Assembly: GCF_018402035.1 (NCBI RefSeq)
Contig: NZ_JAGYJN010000003.1
Coordinates: 248,001 to 312,000 of the forward strand
Reading direction: 5' to 3'
Length of the DNA: 64,000 nucleotides
From: Roseicyclus sp.
GTDB taxonomy: Bacteria; Pseudomonadota; Alphaproteobacteria; Rhodobacterales; Rhodobacteraceae
Under the pieces are notes generated by a model. That model was not told the origin of the DNA. It worked only from the letters and a program-made list of their open reading frames with translations, and ran no database searches. The position numbers were made by a program, and so were the translations under genes. Below are positions 1-8,395 of the stretch, in pieces (position 1 is the first letter of the stretch; every line of letters starts with the position of its first letter).

Positions 1-429
1 GGGGGCAGTTTCGGCTGTCGGTGCCTCATCGGGCACTCCATAGACCGTGGCGGATGAGGAAAACACCAATCGGCGGCAACCAGCCGCCTCCATCGCGTGC
101 AACAGCGTGGTCAGCCCCCCGATATTCACATCGAAGTAATCAAGCGGGCGGGCCATGCTTTCGCCAACCGCCTTGAGCGCTGCAAAATGCACCACCGCAT
201 CGATGGCCTGCGTCTTGAATATCGCGGCCAAGGTGGCGGGGTCGCGCACATCACCCTCGATCATCTTCGTCGGTTTTCCGGTGATCTGTTCCAACCGCTC
301 GGGCACCGCGCGGCGCGCATTCGAGAAATTGTCAAGAATCACAACATCATGCCCTGCCGCAACCAGCGCGACATGGGTGTGAGACCCGATATAGCCGGCG
401 CCGCCGGTCAGGAGGATACGAGATGCCAT
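1..429 (-). CDS. galE: UDP-glucose 4-epimerase, N-terminal part (cut by window edge)
   Basis: The enzyme interconverts UDP-glucose and UDP-galactose, supplying sugar nucleotides for surface polysaccharide. The visible 143 codons start at ATG 429 and stay open to the window edge. The N-terminus MASRILLTGGAGYIGSH carries the GxxGxxG NAD-binding loop (residues 9-15) of an extended short-chain dehydrogenase, followed by VVILDNFSNA and, later, FSSSATVYG with the active-site serine region. The catalytic YxxxK lies beyond the window. It sits beside a polysaccharide export lipoprotein and a glycosyltransferase, which fits an envelope-polysaccharide role. Family assignment is secure; substrate preference is inferred from close similarity to GalE. 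Confidence 0.92.
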   Translation of the reverse strand, partial: MASRILLTGGAGYIGSHTHVALVAAGHDVVILDNFSNARRAVPERLEQITGKPTKMIEGDVRDPATLAAIFKTQAIDAVVHFAALKAVGESMARPLDYFDVNIGGLTTLLHAMEAAGCRRLVFSSSATVYGVPDEAPTAETAP

Positions 430-580
430 GATGCCAGATGATCGTTAATTTGGCCGGACGCAAACATGCTTTGGCGGTTGGTTTCAAGGTAAAGATGCAC
501 CCAAGCGAGGGGCCGCAACGCTTTTCGCGGCACCGCATGGGCAAAGCGGCGGGGCATTTCTGCATCTTCTTTCGATAATT

Positions 581-594
581 TATGTGACGAAAGT
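581..594 (+). promoter_or_regulatory. Candidate shared upstream element, copy 1
   Basis: The 14-mer TATGTGACGAAAGT lies 57 bp upstream of the polysaccharide export gene. A near copy (TATGTCACGAAAGT, one mismatch) lies on the minus strand at 3052-3065, just upstream of the glycosyltransferase. Both point toward their gene. No known factor is matched; the regulatory role is an inference from placement. Confidence 0.3.
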
Positions 595-651
595 TGATAT
601 TGTGGCTGGGCTGCGTAAACAAGTGCGCAAGCATCTTGGGGCAGGGCGCAT

Positions 652-1776
652 ATGGCATATTCTCGAATTCGCGGCGTTTTGGCCTGTGCACTGATCGTTT
701 TCGGGCTTGCGGGTTGCGAGGTTCTGCCGCGTGGTGCCGCCGTTGAGCGCGAGATTGTCAAAGCCGCCACGGGCGAGCCGACCGATTTCGCCGTGCATGC
801 CGTGACGCGCGACTTTCTTGCTGATCTTGCGGCTTGGCCCAACCCACAGGCCGCGCATCTTGGCTGGATACCCGCCAGCGGCGGTGCGCGCACACAGGTG
901 ATCGCCGTCGGTGACACGCTCGAGATCACGATTTGGGACAGTAGCGATAGCTCGCTTTTGTCAACGCCCGGCCAGCGCGCGGTGCAGATCCAAGCGTTGG
1001 AAGTGGCACCCGATGGCACGATCTTTTTGCCCTATGTGGGTGATACGCGTGTGGCGGGGATGACGCTTCAGGTTGCGCGCCAAACCCTGCAAGAGGCGAT
1101 CAACCCCATCGTGCCATCCTCGCAGGTGCAGCTTGCCATGGCCGAAGGGCGGGGCAATTCCGTCGATCTGATCGGCGGGGTCGCGGCACCCGGATCATAT
1201 CCGATGCCTGATCGCAATTTCACGCTGCTTAACCTGATTGCCTTGGGTGGCGGTGTGCAAACCGCGCTGACCAATCCACAGGTCCGGCTGATCCGCGCCG
1301 GTGACATTTACGGCACATCGATTGCCCGGCTTTACGCCAATCCACAGCTTGATACGCTGCTGCGCGGTGGCGACCGGGTGATCGTGGAAGAGGATCGGCG
1401 CTATTTCCTATCGCTTGGTGCGGCCGGGCAGCAAAACCAGCATCGCTTTGTCCAAGATGAGCTAAGCGCGCTGGATGCGATCTCGATCATTGGCGGGGTG
1501 CAAAGCGGCCGGGGCAATCCGGGCGGTGTCTTGGTCTTGCGCGAATATCCCCAAAGCGCGCTGCGCCTTGACGGGGCGGGGCCAGATCAGTCGCGCGTGG
1601 TTTTCACGCTTGACCTGACATCGGCCGATGGCTTGTTCAGCGCGCGCAACTTCCACCTTGCCCAAGGTGATCTGGTGCTTGTCACCGAAAGCCCGATTAC
1701 ATCGGTCCAGACCATCTTTGGCCTTGTCGGCGCGGTCTTTGGGCTGGCCAATCAATCAAGCAGTTTGGCCAATTGA
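652..1776 (+). CDS. Polysaccharide export outer-membrane lipoprotein (Wza/KpsD-like)
   Basis: A 374-residue protein with a lipoprotein signal peptide: basic start, hydrophobic stretch ACALIVFGLAGC and lipobox LAGC with the acylated cysteine at residue 22. It is followed by a Poly_export-like domain (VIAVGDTLEITIWD, then DGTIFLPYVGDTRVAGMTL) and SLBB-like repeats (VDLIGGVAAPGSYPM; later LDAISIIGGV). Proteins of this family form the outer-membrane channel for capsule or exopolysaccharide. No inner-membrane Wzc/Wzx partner is in the window. It is convergent with the glycosyltransferase and overlaps it by 21 bp. The ATG at 652 directly precedes a good signal peptide and was kept as start. Confidence 0.88.
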   Translation: MAYSRIRGVLACALIVFGLAGCEVLPRGAAVEREIVKAATGEPTDFAVHAVTRDFLADLAAWPNPQAAHLGWIPASGGARTQVIAVGDTLEITIWDSSDSSLLSTPGQRAVQIQALEVAPDGTIFLPYVGDTRVAGMTLQVARQTLQEAINPIVPSSQVQLAMAEGRGNSVDLIGGVAAPGSYPMPDRNFTLLNLIALGGGVQTALTNPQVRLIRAGDIYGTSIARLYANPQLDTLLRGGDRVIVEEDRRYFLSLGAAGQQNQHRFVQDELSALDAISIIGGVQSGRGNPGGVLVLREYPQSALRLDGAGPDQSRVVFTLDLTSADGLFSARNFHLAQGDLVLVTESPITSVQTIFGLVGAVFGLANQSSSLAN

Positions 1777-3030
1777 GGTTGAAACGCTGAAGGGGATGGC
1801 GCGCGCCTTGGGCACAAGGTCATTGATCCGCGCGATATGCGTGGGCAGGCATTTGGTCGTGAAATCATAATTCGCAACAATATGCGCCCGCGCCGCCGGA
1901 CCCAAATGGGCGTAATCATCGGGGCGGGCCAGCACCGCGATCACTTGGCGGGCCAATGCATCGTGATCGTGGAAATCGACCAAGGCGGCGGTTTTGCCGT
2001 GTGTCATGATCTCGCGCACGGGTGGCGTATCTGAGGCGATGATGGTGGCACCCATCGACATCGCCTCCATGCTGGACCACGACAGCACGAAGGGCACGGT
2101 CAGGTAGATATGGGCGCGGCTCATCTGGATGATCTGCTGATAGGCATCATAGGGCACCTTGCCCAGAAAATGGACCCGGTCCCAATCGACACGGTCGCCG
2201 ATCTCGCGCTCCATCTCGGCGCGGTAGCCGCCGGTGGCATCGCTGGCCTTGCCGTATGACACCTCGTTGCCGCCAATGATGAGCGCGCGCGCATTGGGCC
2301 GCTCGGCAAGGATGTGCGGCAGCGCGCGCATGAATTTGTGAAAGCCGCGCACGGGTTCCATGTTGCGCGCCATATAGGTGAAAATCTCATCCTTCCGGCT
2401 GACCGCGCGCCCCAAGCGCGACAGCGGCACCGCGGCCTGTGGGTTTGGCACCAGCCGATCTGTGCGAATCCCGTCATGGCAGACATAGATCTTGTCGTGG
2501 AAATTGGCTGGATAGGTGTCGCGCTGAAAGAATGTGGGCGATTGGCCAAGATCGACGGTTTGGAAATTGGCGAAATTCACCGCGTTGCGGGCATGCATCA
2601 AGAATGGCGCATGCTCCGAGGCGGGGAATTCCGGGTCGAAACCGACAGAACCGCCTTTGGCCAGAAAGTAATACTCGAAAAAGCCGATGATCGGCACATC
2701 GGCCCAGATTTCCTTGAGAAAGGTCAACTCGCCCCAGCCGACATGGCCAAGGATGATATCGGGCCTAAACCCCGCCGCCGCCAGTTTTTGCGCGGCAAAG
2801 GCCGCGCCCAAGCCGTTGCCGGTGCATTCCTCCCAATATTTGGTCGGCGCATAGGTCGTTTCGGCCGGTTTGTGATGCGTCGTGTATTCAATGATGCGCG
2901 CGCCATTGACGGGGGGCACGCCCTTGCGCTGGGTCAAAAAGACGATCTCATGGCCGCCTTGTGCGACAAGCCATTGAAACAAATCACGATACTGGCCGGG
3001 AAAGTTCTGGTGGACGAAGAGTATGTTCAT
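1756..3030 (-). CDS. GT4-type glycosyltransferase
   Basis: A 424-residue GT-B fold protein. The N-terminus MNILFVHQNFPGQYRDLF, the central donor-domain entry RNMEPVRGFHKFMRALPHIL and the acceptor/nucleotide-binding segment SWSSMEAMSMGATIIASDTP (E of the EX7E-type motif) mark a retaining glycosyltransferase of family 4. It likely adds a sugar to the polysaccharide exported by the neighbouring lipoprotein. The sugar donor and acceptor cannot be read from the sequence. A candidate element shared with the export gene lies 22 bp upstream of its start. Confidence 0.88.
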   Translation of the reverse strand: MNILFVHQNFPGQYRDLFQWLVAQGGHEIVFLTQRKGVPPVNGARIIEYTTHHKPAETTYAPTKYWEECTGNGLGAAFAAQKLAAAGFRPDIILGHVGWGELTFLKEIWADVPIIGFFEYYFLAKGGSVGFDPEFPASEHAPFLMHARNAVNFANFQTVDLGQSPTFFQRDTYPANFHDKIYVCHDGIRTDRLVPNPQAAVPLSRLGRAVSRKDEIFTYMARNMEPVRGFHKFMRALPHILAERPNARALIIGGNEVSYGKASDATGGYRAEMEREIGDRVDWDRVHFLGKVPYDAYQQIIQMSRAHIYLTVPFVLSWSSMEAMSMGATIIASDTPPVREIMTHGKTAALVDFHDHDALARQVIAVLARPDDYAHLGPAARAHIVANYDFTTKCLPTHIARINDLVPKARAIPFSVSTSIGQTA

Positions 3031-3051
3031 ATCGAAATATCACGTTTCTGC

Positions 3052-3065
3052 ACTTTCGTGACATA
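3052..3065 (-). promoter_or_regulatory. Candidate shared upstream element, copy 2
   Basis: The minus-strand sequence TATGTCACGAAAGT matches 13 of 14 bases of the element upstream of the polysaccharide export gene. Here it also begins an inverted repeat TCACG-N12-CGTGA on the minus strand, a plausible dimer-binding geometry. Function is inferred. Confidence 0.3.
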
Positions 3066-3178
3066 CAGCCCAAAACGCGCCCAGCGGCAAGGTGAAGCGG
3101 ATATTGTCAAAGTAAATTTGGGATTGCGGCGCAGCCCTCTATATGGAACCCACGGCCCGCAGATCAGGACAACCAGCC

Positions 3179-4189
3179 ATGACATTGACGACAAAGATCG
3201 CGTGGGACGATACCGTCTTGCCGTTTCAACTCGACCGATCCGATATCCGGGGCCGCGTCGCGCGCCTTGACCAGACGCTTGAGCGGGTCTTGGCCCAGCA
3301 TGACTACCCGCCCGAGGTTGAAGCGATGGTGGCCGAGGCCGTGCTGTTGACCGCGATGATCGGGCAAACCATCAAGCTGCGCTGGAAGCTGTCGTTGCAA
3401 GTGCGGGGCGATGGGCCAATCCGCCTGATCGCGACCGATTTCTATGCCCCCAGCGAAGAGGGTGCGCCGGGCCGTATCCGTGCCTATGCCAGTTTCGACG
3501 CAACACGGCTGATCGCTGGGCAAGACCCCTTTGGCCAGATCGGTCAGGGCTATTTCGCCATTCTGCTTGATCAGGGGCGGGACACGACGCCTTATCAGGG
3601 GATCACACCCTTGTCGGGTGGCTCGCTCGCCGCTTGTGCCGAGGCGTATTTTGCCCAATCCGAACAATTGCCGACGCGCTTTGCGCTGAGTTATGGCCAA
3701 AGCAGCGCACCGGGCGAGCCGTCGCTATGGCGCGGCGGCGGGGTCATGTTGCAGCATATGCCCAAAGCCTCGCCACTGATGGGTGACGGTGCATCGGGTG
3801 AGGATGGGCTGCTGGCGGCGGTCGATCTGCTTGACGATGATGCGGCGGAAAACTGGAACCGGGCCAATATCTTGCTCGACACGGTCGAGCCGCTGGAACT
3901 GGTCGGGCCGCGCGTGGCGCCGACCGATCTGCTGTTGCGGCTGTTTCACGAGGAAGGGCCGCGCGTCTATGATGCGCTGCCGGTGGCGTTTGGCTGCACC
4001 TGTTCGGCAGAGCGGGTGCGCAACAGCCTATCGATCTATTCGGCGCGCGATATCGGCCATATGACGACCGATGATGGCCGCGTCACCGCCGATTGCCAGT
4101 TCTGTGGTGCGCATTACGAATTCGACCCCAGCACCTTGGGCTTCGAGGCGAGCGCGGGACCGGAGCAAGACAATGGACCGCAGGATTGA
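3179..4189 (+). CDS. hslO: Redox-regulated holdase chaperone Hsp33
   Basis: Hsp33 holds unfolding proteins during oxidative stress and is switched on when its zinc-bound cysteines oxidise. This 336-residue protein has the expected C-terminal pattern: FGCTCS (C273, C275) and CQFC (C306, C309), the CxC/CxxC pair that binds zinc. The N-terminal half (VLPFQLDRSDIRGRVARLD and LSGGSLAACAEAYFAQSEQLPT) matches the family. ATG 3179 was preferred over 3143 because AGGA lies nine bases upstream and the protein then starts MTLTTKIAWDD. Its end overlaps the Nudix gene by 17 bp, indicating co-transcription. Confidence 0.95.
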   Translation: MTLTTKIAWDDTVLPFQLDRSDIRGRVARLDQTLERVLAQHDYPPEVEAMVAEAVLLTAMIGQTIKLRWKLSLQVRGDGPIRLIATDFYAPSEEGAPGRIRAYASFDATRLIAGQDPFGQIGQGYFAILLDQGRDTTPYQGITPLSGGSLAACAEAYFAQSEQLPTRFALSYGQSSAPGEPSLWRGGGVMLQHMPKASPLMGDGASGEDGLLAAVDLLDDDAAENWNRANILLDTVEPLELVGPRVAPTDLLLRLFHEEGPRVYDALPVAFGCTCSAERVRNSLSIYSARDIGHMTTDDGRVTADCQFCGAHYEFDPSTLGFEASAGPEQDNGPQD

Positions 4190-4766
4190 TTTCGCGACCA
4201 TGGTCGCGGCACTGCGTGAAAGCCCGCCGCAGCCCTCGTCGGATTATGAGCTGAACCCCGAGATTGTTTTGCCGCCGGGCCGGGTGCTGAAACCCGCCGC
4301 CGTGCTGATCGGGGTGGTTGGTGAGAATGTCGTGCTGACCAAGCGCGCCTCGCATCTCAAGCATCATCCGGGCCAGATCGCGCTGCCCGGCGGCAAGCTG
4401 GATGTGGGCGATGCCGATGCCGCCGCTGCCGCGCTGCGCGAAGCCCATGAAGAGATCGGCCTTGCGCCTGCGACGGTCGACATTTTGGGTGAGCTACCCG
4501 CTCATGAAACCGTAACTGGTTATAGTATTAAACCAGTTATTGCGCACATCATCCGCGATTTCCAAGCCACGCCCGAAGCAGGCGAGGTGGCCGAGGTGTT
4601 TCGCGTGCCCATCGCGCATCTGCTTGATCCGGCAAATTATCGCATCGAAGGGCGTCGCTGGCGCGGTGTGCGGCGGCGCTATTTCGTGGTGCCTTATGGC
4701 CCCTACTATATCTGGGGTGCGACGGCGCGCATTCTGAAATCCTTGGCTGACCGGGTGTCGGTATGA
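4173..4766 (+). CDS. Nudix hydrolase, CoA pyrophosphatase type
   Basis: A 197-residue Nudix protein. The segment LTKRASHLKHHPGQIALPGG matches the UPF0035/NuCoA signature of enzymes that cleave CoA to 3',5'-ADP and phosphopantetheine, and it leads into a Nudix box ending REAHEEIGL. The third-position acidic residue of the box is Asp rather than Glu, as is usual in this subgroup. It overlaps hslO upstream and shares an ATGA stop-start with the CCA-adding enzyme downstream, so the three are likely one transcript. The start at 4173 gives MDRRIDFATM; an earlier in-frame ATG inside hslO is less likely. Confidence 0.9.
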   Translation: MDRRIDFATMVAALRESPPQPSSDYELNPEIVLPPGRVLKPAAVLIGVVGENVVLTKRASHLKHHPGQIALPGGKLDVGDADAAAAALREAHEEIGLAPATVDILGELPAHETVTGYSIKPVIAHIIRDFQATPEAGEVAEVFRVPIAHLLDPANYRIEGRRWRGVRRRYFVVPYGPYYIWGATARILKSLADRVSV

Positions 4767-5923
4767 AGGTGGCGGCCCCATGGCTGAACGATCCGGCGAC
4801 CTGCGCGGTTATGGACCTGCTGACACGTGATGGGCATGGCGCGTGGTTCGTGGGCGGGTGTGTGCGCAACGCGCTGTTGGGGCTTGAGGTTGCCGATATC
4901 GATATCGCCACCGATCTGCGGCCAGAGGATGTGATGGCATTGGCGCAAGATGCCGGGGTCAAGGTTGTGCCGACGGGCATTGACCATGGCACCGTGACGC
5001 TGATCGCGGATCACCGCCCTTTCGAGGTGACGACGCTGCGCCGCGATGTGGCGACCGATGGACGCCGCGCAACCGTTGCCTATACCGATGATGTGGCAAA
5101 GGACGCCGCGCGCCGCGATTTCACGATGAACGCGCTTTATGCCAAAGCCGATGGCACGGTGCTTGATCCGACGGGCGAGGGCTTGGCCGATCTGGCCGCG
5201 CGCCGCTTGCGGTTCATTGGCAACCCGCATGATCGGATCGCCGAGGATTACCTGCGCATCTTGCGGTTCTTTCGGTTTCACGCATGGTATGCCGATCCGA
5301 ATGCCGGGATCGATGCCGAGGGTTTGGCAGCATGCGCCGCACTTGCCGATGGTTTGGGTCAGTTGTCGCGCGAAAGGGTCAGCGCCGAGATGATCAAGCT
5401 TCTTGGCGCGCCTGACCCTGCGCCAGCCGTGGCCGCGATGGCGCAAGCCGGGATCTTGGCGCGCATCCTGCCCGGTGCGATGGCGCGGATGCTGCCCATT
5501 CTCATCAGCTTTGAGGATGCGCCGCCTGATCCGATCCGGCGGCTTGCCGCCCTTGGGCCGGTCGATATTGCCGCCGATTTGCGCCTTTCGAATGCACAGA
5601 TCGCGCGGCTTACAATCCTGCGCGATGGCATGAGCAGCACGACCGCACCCGATGCGCTGGCTTATCTGCATGGGGCCGATGCCGCATGGGATATTGCCGT
5701 GCTGCGCGCCAGCCAGTTCGAGACACCGATTGACCCGACCCTGCGCAGCTTGATCGCGCGCGGGGCCAGCGCTGTGTTTCCGGTCAAAGCCGCCGATCTG
5801 ATGCCGCGCCTGTCGGGTGCGGCTTTGGGTCAGGCGCTCAAAGCGCTGGAGGCGCGCTGGATCGCGTCGCGCTTTACGCTCAGCCAAGCAGAGCTTTTGT
5901 CGCGCTTGCCCCAATCGGAGTGA
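4763..5923 (+). CDS. cca: tRNA CCA-adding enzyme (poly(A) polymerase family)
   Basis: Adds or repairs the 3' CCA of tRNAs. The 386-residue protein has the class II nucleotidyltransferase head: FVGGCVRNALLG, DIDIATDLRPEDV with the metal-binding DxD, then RRDFTMNALY and the RLRFIGNPHDRIAEDYLRILRFFRF signature. It begins inside the stop of the Nudix gene (ATGA overlap). The 386-residue length and lack of an HD domain suggest a plain CCA-adding enzyme. A pure poly(A) polymerase is less likely in this clade. Confidence 0.95.
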   Translation: MKVAAPWLNDPATCAVMDLLTRDGHGAWFVGGCVRNALLGLEVADIDIATDLRPEDVMALAQDAGVKVVPTGIDHGTVTLIADHRPFEVTTLRRDVATDGRRATVAYTDDVAKDAARRDFTMNALYAKADGTVLDPTGEGLADLAARRLRFIGNPHDRIAEDYLRILRFFRFHAWYADPNAGIDAEGLAACAALADGLGQLSRERVSAEMIKLLGAPDPAPAVAAMAQAGILARILPGAMARMLPILISFEDAPPDPIRRLAALGPVDIAADLRLSNAQIARLTILRDGMSSTTAPDALAYLHGADAAWDIAVLRASQFETPIDPTLRSLIARGASAVFPVKAADLMPRLSGAALGQALKALEARWIASRFTLSQAELLSRLPQSE

Positions 5924-5926
5924 CCC

Positions 5927-6505
5927 TTGGACCCGCTTTACCCTTTCGTTCTCCTCGGCCTGTTCAGCCCTGGGCCGAATGTGATCTTGCTGACCGCATC
6001 GGGCGCGCGCTTTGGCTTTCGCGCGACCTTGCCGCATGTCGCGGGTGTGGTGATCGGCGTCGGGATCGTGGCGGGGATGACCGGGCTTGGCATCGGCGCG
6101 ATCTTGGTGGCGCAACCGGCGTTGCAATATGCGCTCAAGGGCGCGGCTGCGGTGTGGATCGCTTGGATGGCGGTGGCGCTGTGGCGGTCATCAGCGCGGC
6201 AGGCGGATGACCAGCGCGCGCGCCCCTTTACCATGATCGAGGCGATCTTGTTTCAATGGATCAACCCCAAGCTTTGGGCCGTGGCGCTGGCCGCTGCCTC
6301 GGGCTATGCGGCGGGGCTTGGGCCATGGGGCGAGGCGCAGCGCCTTGCTTTGGCCTTTTCCGGGCTGAACTTTTTCGTCTGCTTGTTTTGGAGTTTCGCC
6401 GGCGCGCTTTTGGCCATGTTACTCAACACGCCTGCGGCATGGCGGGTCTTTGCGCGGGTCATGTCACTTGGGCTTGGCGCGGCGGCGGTGATGGTCTTTT
6501 TGTAA
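5927..6505 (+). CDS. LysE/RhtB-family amino-acid exporter
   Basis: A 192-residue, highly hydrophobic protein of about six membrane segments. It opens LYPFVLLGLFSPGPNVILLTASGARFGFRA, the SPGPN signature of LysE-type exporters, and has FQWINPKLW near the middle. The start is a TTG at 5927, three bases after the cca stop, with GGAG at 5917-5920 at proper spacing; no ATG suits. The exported metabolite is unknown. A second LysE-type gene lies between recF and gyrB. Confidence 0.87.
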   Translation: MDPLYPFVLLGLFSPGPNVILLTASGARFGFRATLPHVAGVVIGVGIVAGMTGLGIGAILVAQPALQYALKGAAAVWIAWMAVALWRSSARQADDQRARPFTMIEAILFQWINPKLWAVALAAASGYAAGLGPWGEAQRLALAFSGLNFFVCLFWSFAGALLAMLLNTPAAWRVFARVMSLGLGAAAVMVFL

Positions 6506-6547
6506 CATGCGACCTATATGAAGCATCAAGCTTCACACGGGTGCCGC

Positions 6548-8395
6548 ATGTTCCGCTTCTTCGAAAATCTGGTCGATCCCTACACGACCTATGTCGAGAC
6601 GGACACGCCGCCGCGCCGGGTTTGGCCGTTTCTTTGGGTGTATTCCCAACCGTTTAAACGAGTCTTTGCCCTGACGGCCATCATCTCGATCTTTGTCGCC
6701 GCGGTCGAGATCGGGCTGATCTGGTACATGGGCCGTGTCGTCGATTTGATGACGAACGGCGATCCGGCCAGCCTTATGGCCGCTCATGGTTGGGAATTGA
6801 TCGCCGCCGCGATCTTTATACTGACGCTTCGCCCGATGATCCAAGGGCTTCAGGTCGCGCTCCTGAACAATTCCATCTTGCCGCAATTTGGCGCGCTGAT
6901 CCGCTGGCGCGCGCACAAACAGGTTTTGCGTCAATCAGTTGGCTGGTTCGAGAATGATTTTGCGGGCCGTATCGCTAACCGGATCATGCAGACGCCTGGC
7001 AGCGCTGGCGATGCAATTTTCCAGATTTTCGACGCCATCACCTTTGCCCTCGCCTATCTGATCGGGGCGGCAATCCTGCTGGCAAATGCCGATCCGCGCT
7101 TGGCTGTCCCGCTTTTGATCTGGTTCGGGCTTTACGCGCTGTTGCTGCGCTGGACGATTATCCGCATCGGCCCCGCCTCCAAGGCCAGCGCCGACGCGCG
7201 GTCCATGACGACAGGGCGGGTCGTTGACAGCTACACCAATATCCATGCGGTCAAGCTGTTCGCCCATCATGACCGCGAGTTAGATTACGCCAAGGAGGCG
7301 ATAGAGGAAACGCGCCAGACCTTCGCGCGCGAGATGCGGCTGTTCACGATCATGGATGTGGCGTTGACCGCGCTGAACGGCTTGCTGATCGTGTCAGTGG
7401 TCGGTTGGGCTTTCTGGCTCTGGTCCAGCGGTGCGGCTTCGGTTGGTGCGGTCGCCGCTGCAACCGCGTTGACGCTGCGGCTCAATGCGATGACGGGTTG
7501 GATCATGTGGGCGGTCTCGACGCTGTTTCGCTCGCTGGGCGTGGTCGCCGAGGGGATGGAGACGATCACCGATCCCATCCGCCTGACCGATGCACCGGAT
7601 GCGGCGACCTTGGTTATGGATCGCGGCCAGATCGATTTTGCCGCGGTTAGCCATCACTACGGGCGCGGCGCAGGCGGGCTGGACCAGTTGCAGTTGACGA
7701 TTCAGCCGGGTGAAAAGCTGGGGCTTGTCGGCCGCTCGGGCGCGGGCAAATCGACCCTCGTGAAGCTTTTGCTGCGCTTTTACGATGCGGAGGCGGGGCA
7801 GATTCTGATCGATGGTCAAGATATCCGCACCGTGACCCAAGACAGTTTGCGCGCCCAGATCGGCATGGTGCAGCAAGACAGCGCGCTGTTGCACCGCTCG
7901 GTCCGCGACAACATCCTCTATGGTCGCCCCGATGCGACCGAGGCCGCGATGATCGCCGCCGCCAAGCGCGCTGAGGCGCATGATTTCATCCTCACGCTGG
8001 AAGACCTGCAAGGGCGGCGCGGCTATGACGCCCATGTGGGTGAGCGCGGCGTCAAGCTGTCGGGTGGTCAGCGCCAGCGCGTGACGCTTGCGCGCGTGAT
8101 CTTGAAGAACGCACCCATCCTTGTGCTGGACGAGGCGACATCGGCGCTCGACAGCGAGGTCGAGGCCGCGATCCAAGACACGCTTTACGGCGTGATGGAG
8201 GGCAAGACCGTGATCGCCATCGCGCATCGGCTTTCGACCATCGCGCGGATGGACCGGATCGTGGTGCTGGATGGTGGGCATATCGTCGAGGCAGGCACGC
8301 ATACCGAACTGCTGGCCAAGGGCGGGCTTTATGCTGGCTTTTGGGCGCGCCAATCGGGCGGGTTTCTTGGCACTGATGCGGAGGCGGCGGAATGA
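6548..8395 (+). CDS. ABC exporter half-transporter (membrane + ATPase), first of a pair
   Basis: About 615 residues: an N-terminal six-helix ABC type-1 membrane domain (to about residue 320) and a C-terminal ATPase with Walker A GRSGAGKST, signature LSGGQRQRV, Walker B ILVLDEATSALD and H-loop AHRLST. It overlaps the next gene by 4 bp (ATGA), and the two proteins are similar, so a heterodimeric exporter is likely. Both ATP sites appear intact. ATG 6548 (MFRFFENLVDPY) was chosen over 6518, which has no visible ribosome binding site. Substrate unknown. Confidence 0.9.
   Translation: MFRFFENLVDPYTTYVETDTPPRRVWPFLWVYSQPFKRVFALTAIISIFVAAVEIGLIWYMGRVVDLMTNGDPASLMAAHGWELIAAAIFILTLRPMIQGLQVALLNNSILPQFGALIRWRAHKQVLRQSVGWFENDFAGRIANRIMQTPGSAGDAIFQIFDAITFALAYLIGAAILLANADPRLAVPLLIWFGLYALLLRWTIIRIGPASKASADARSMTTGRVVDSYTNIHAVKLFAHHDRELDYAKEAIEETRQTFAREMRLFTIMDVALTALNGLLIVSVVGWAFWLWSSGAASVGAVAAATALTLRLNAMTGWIMWAVSTLFRSLGVVAEGMETITDPIRLTDAPDAATLVMDRGQIDFAAVSHHYGRGAGGLDQLQLTIQPGEKLGLVGRSGAGKSTLVKLLLRFYDAEAGQILIDGQDIRTVTQDSLRAQIGMVQQDSALLHRSVRDNILYGRPDATEAAMIAAAKRAEAHDFILTLEDLQGRRGYDAHVGERGVKLSGGQRQRVTLARVILKNAPILVLDEATSALDSEVEAAIQDTLYGVMEGKTVIAIAHRLSTIARMDRIVVLDGGHIVEAGTHTELLAKGGLYAGFWARQSGGFLGTDAEAAE

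Noticed and set aside
4706..6127. A 473-codon minus-strand open frame opposite cca
   Set aside because: It is antisense to a clear CCA-adding enzyme, rich in Arg, Gln and His as antisense frames of GC-rich genes are, and shows no domain.
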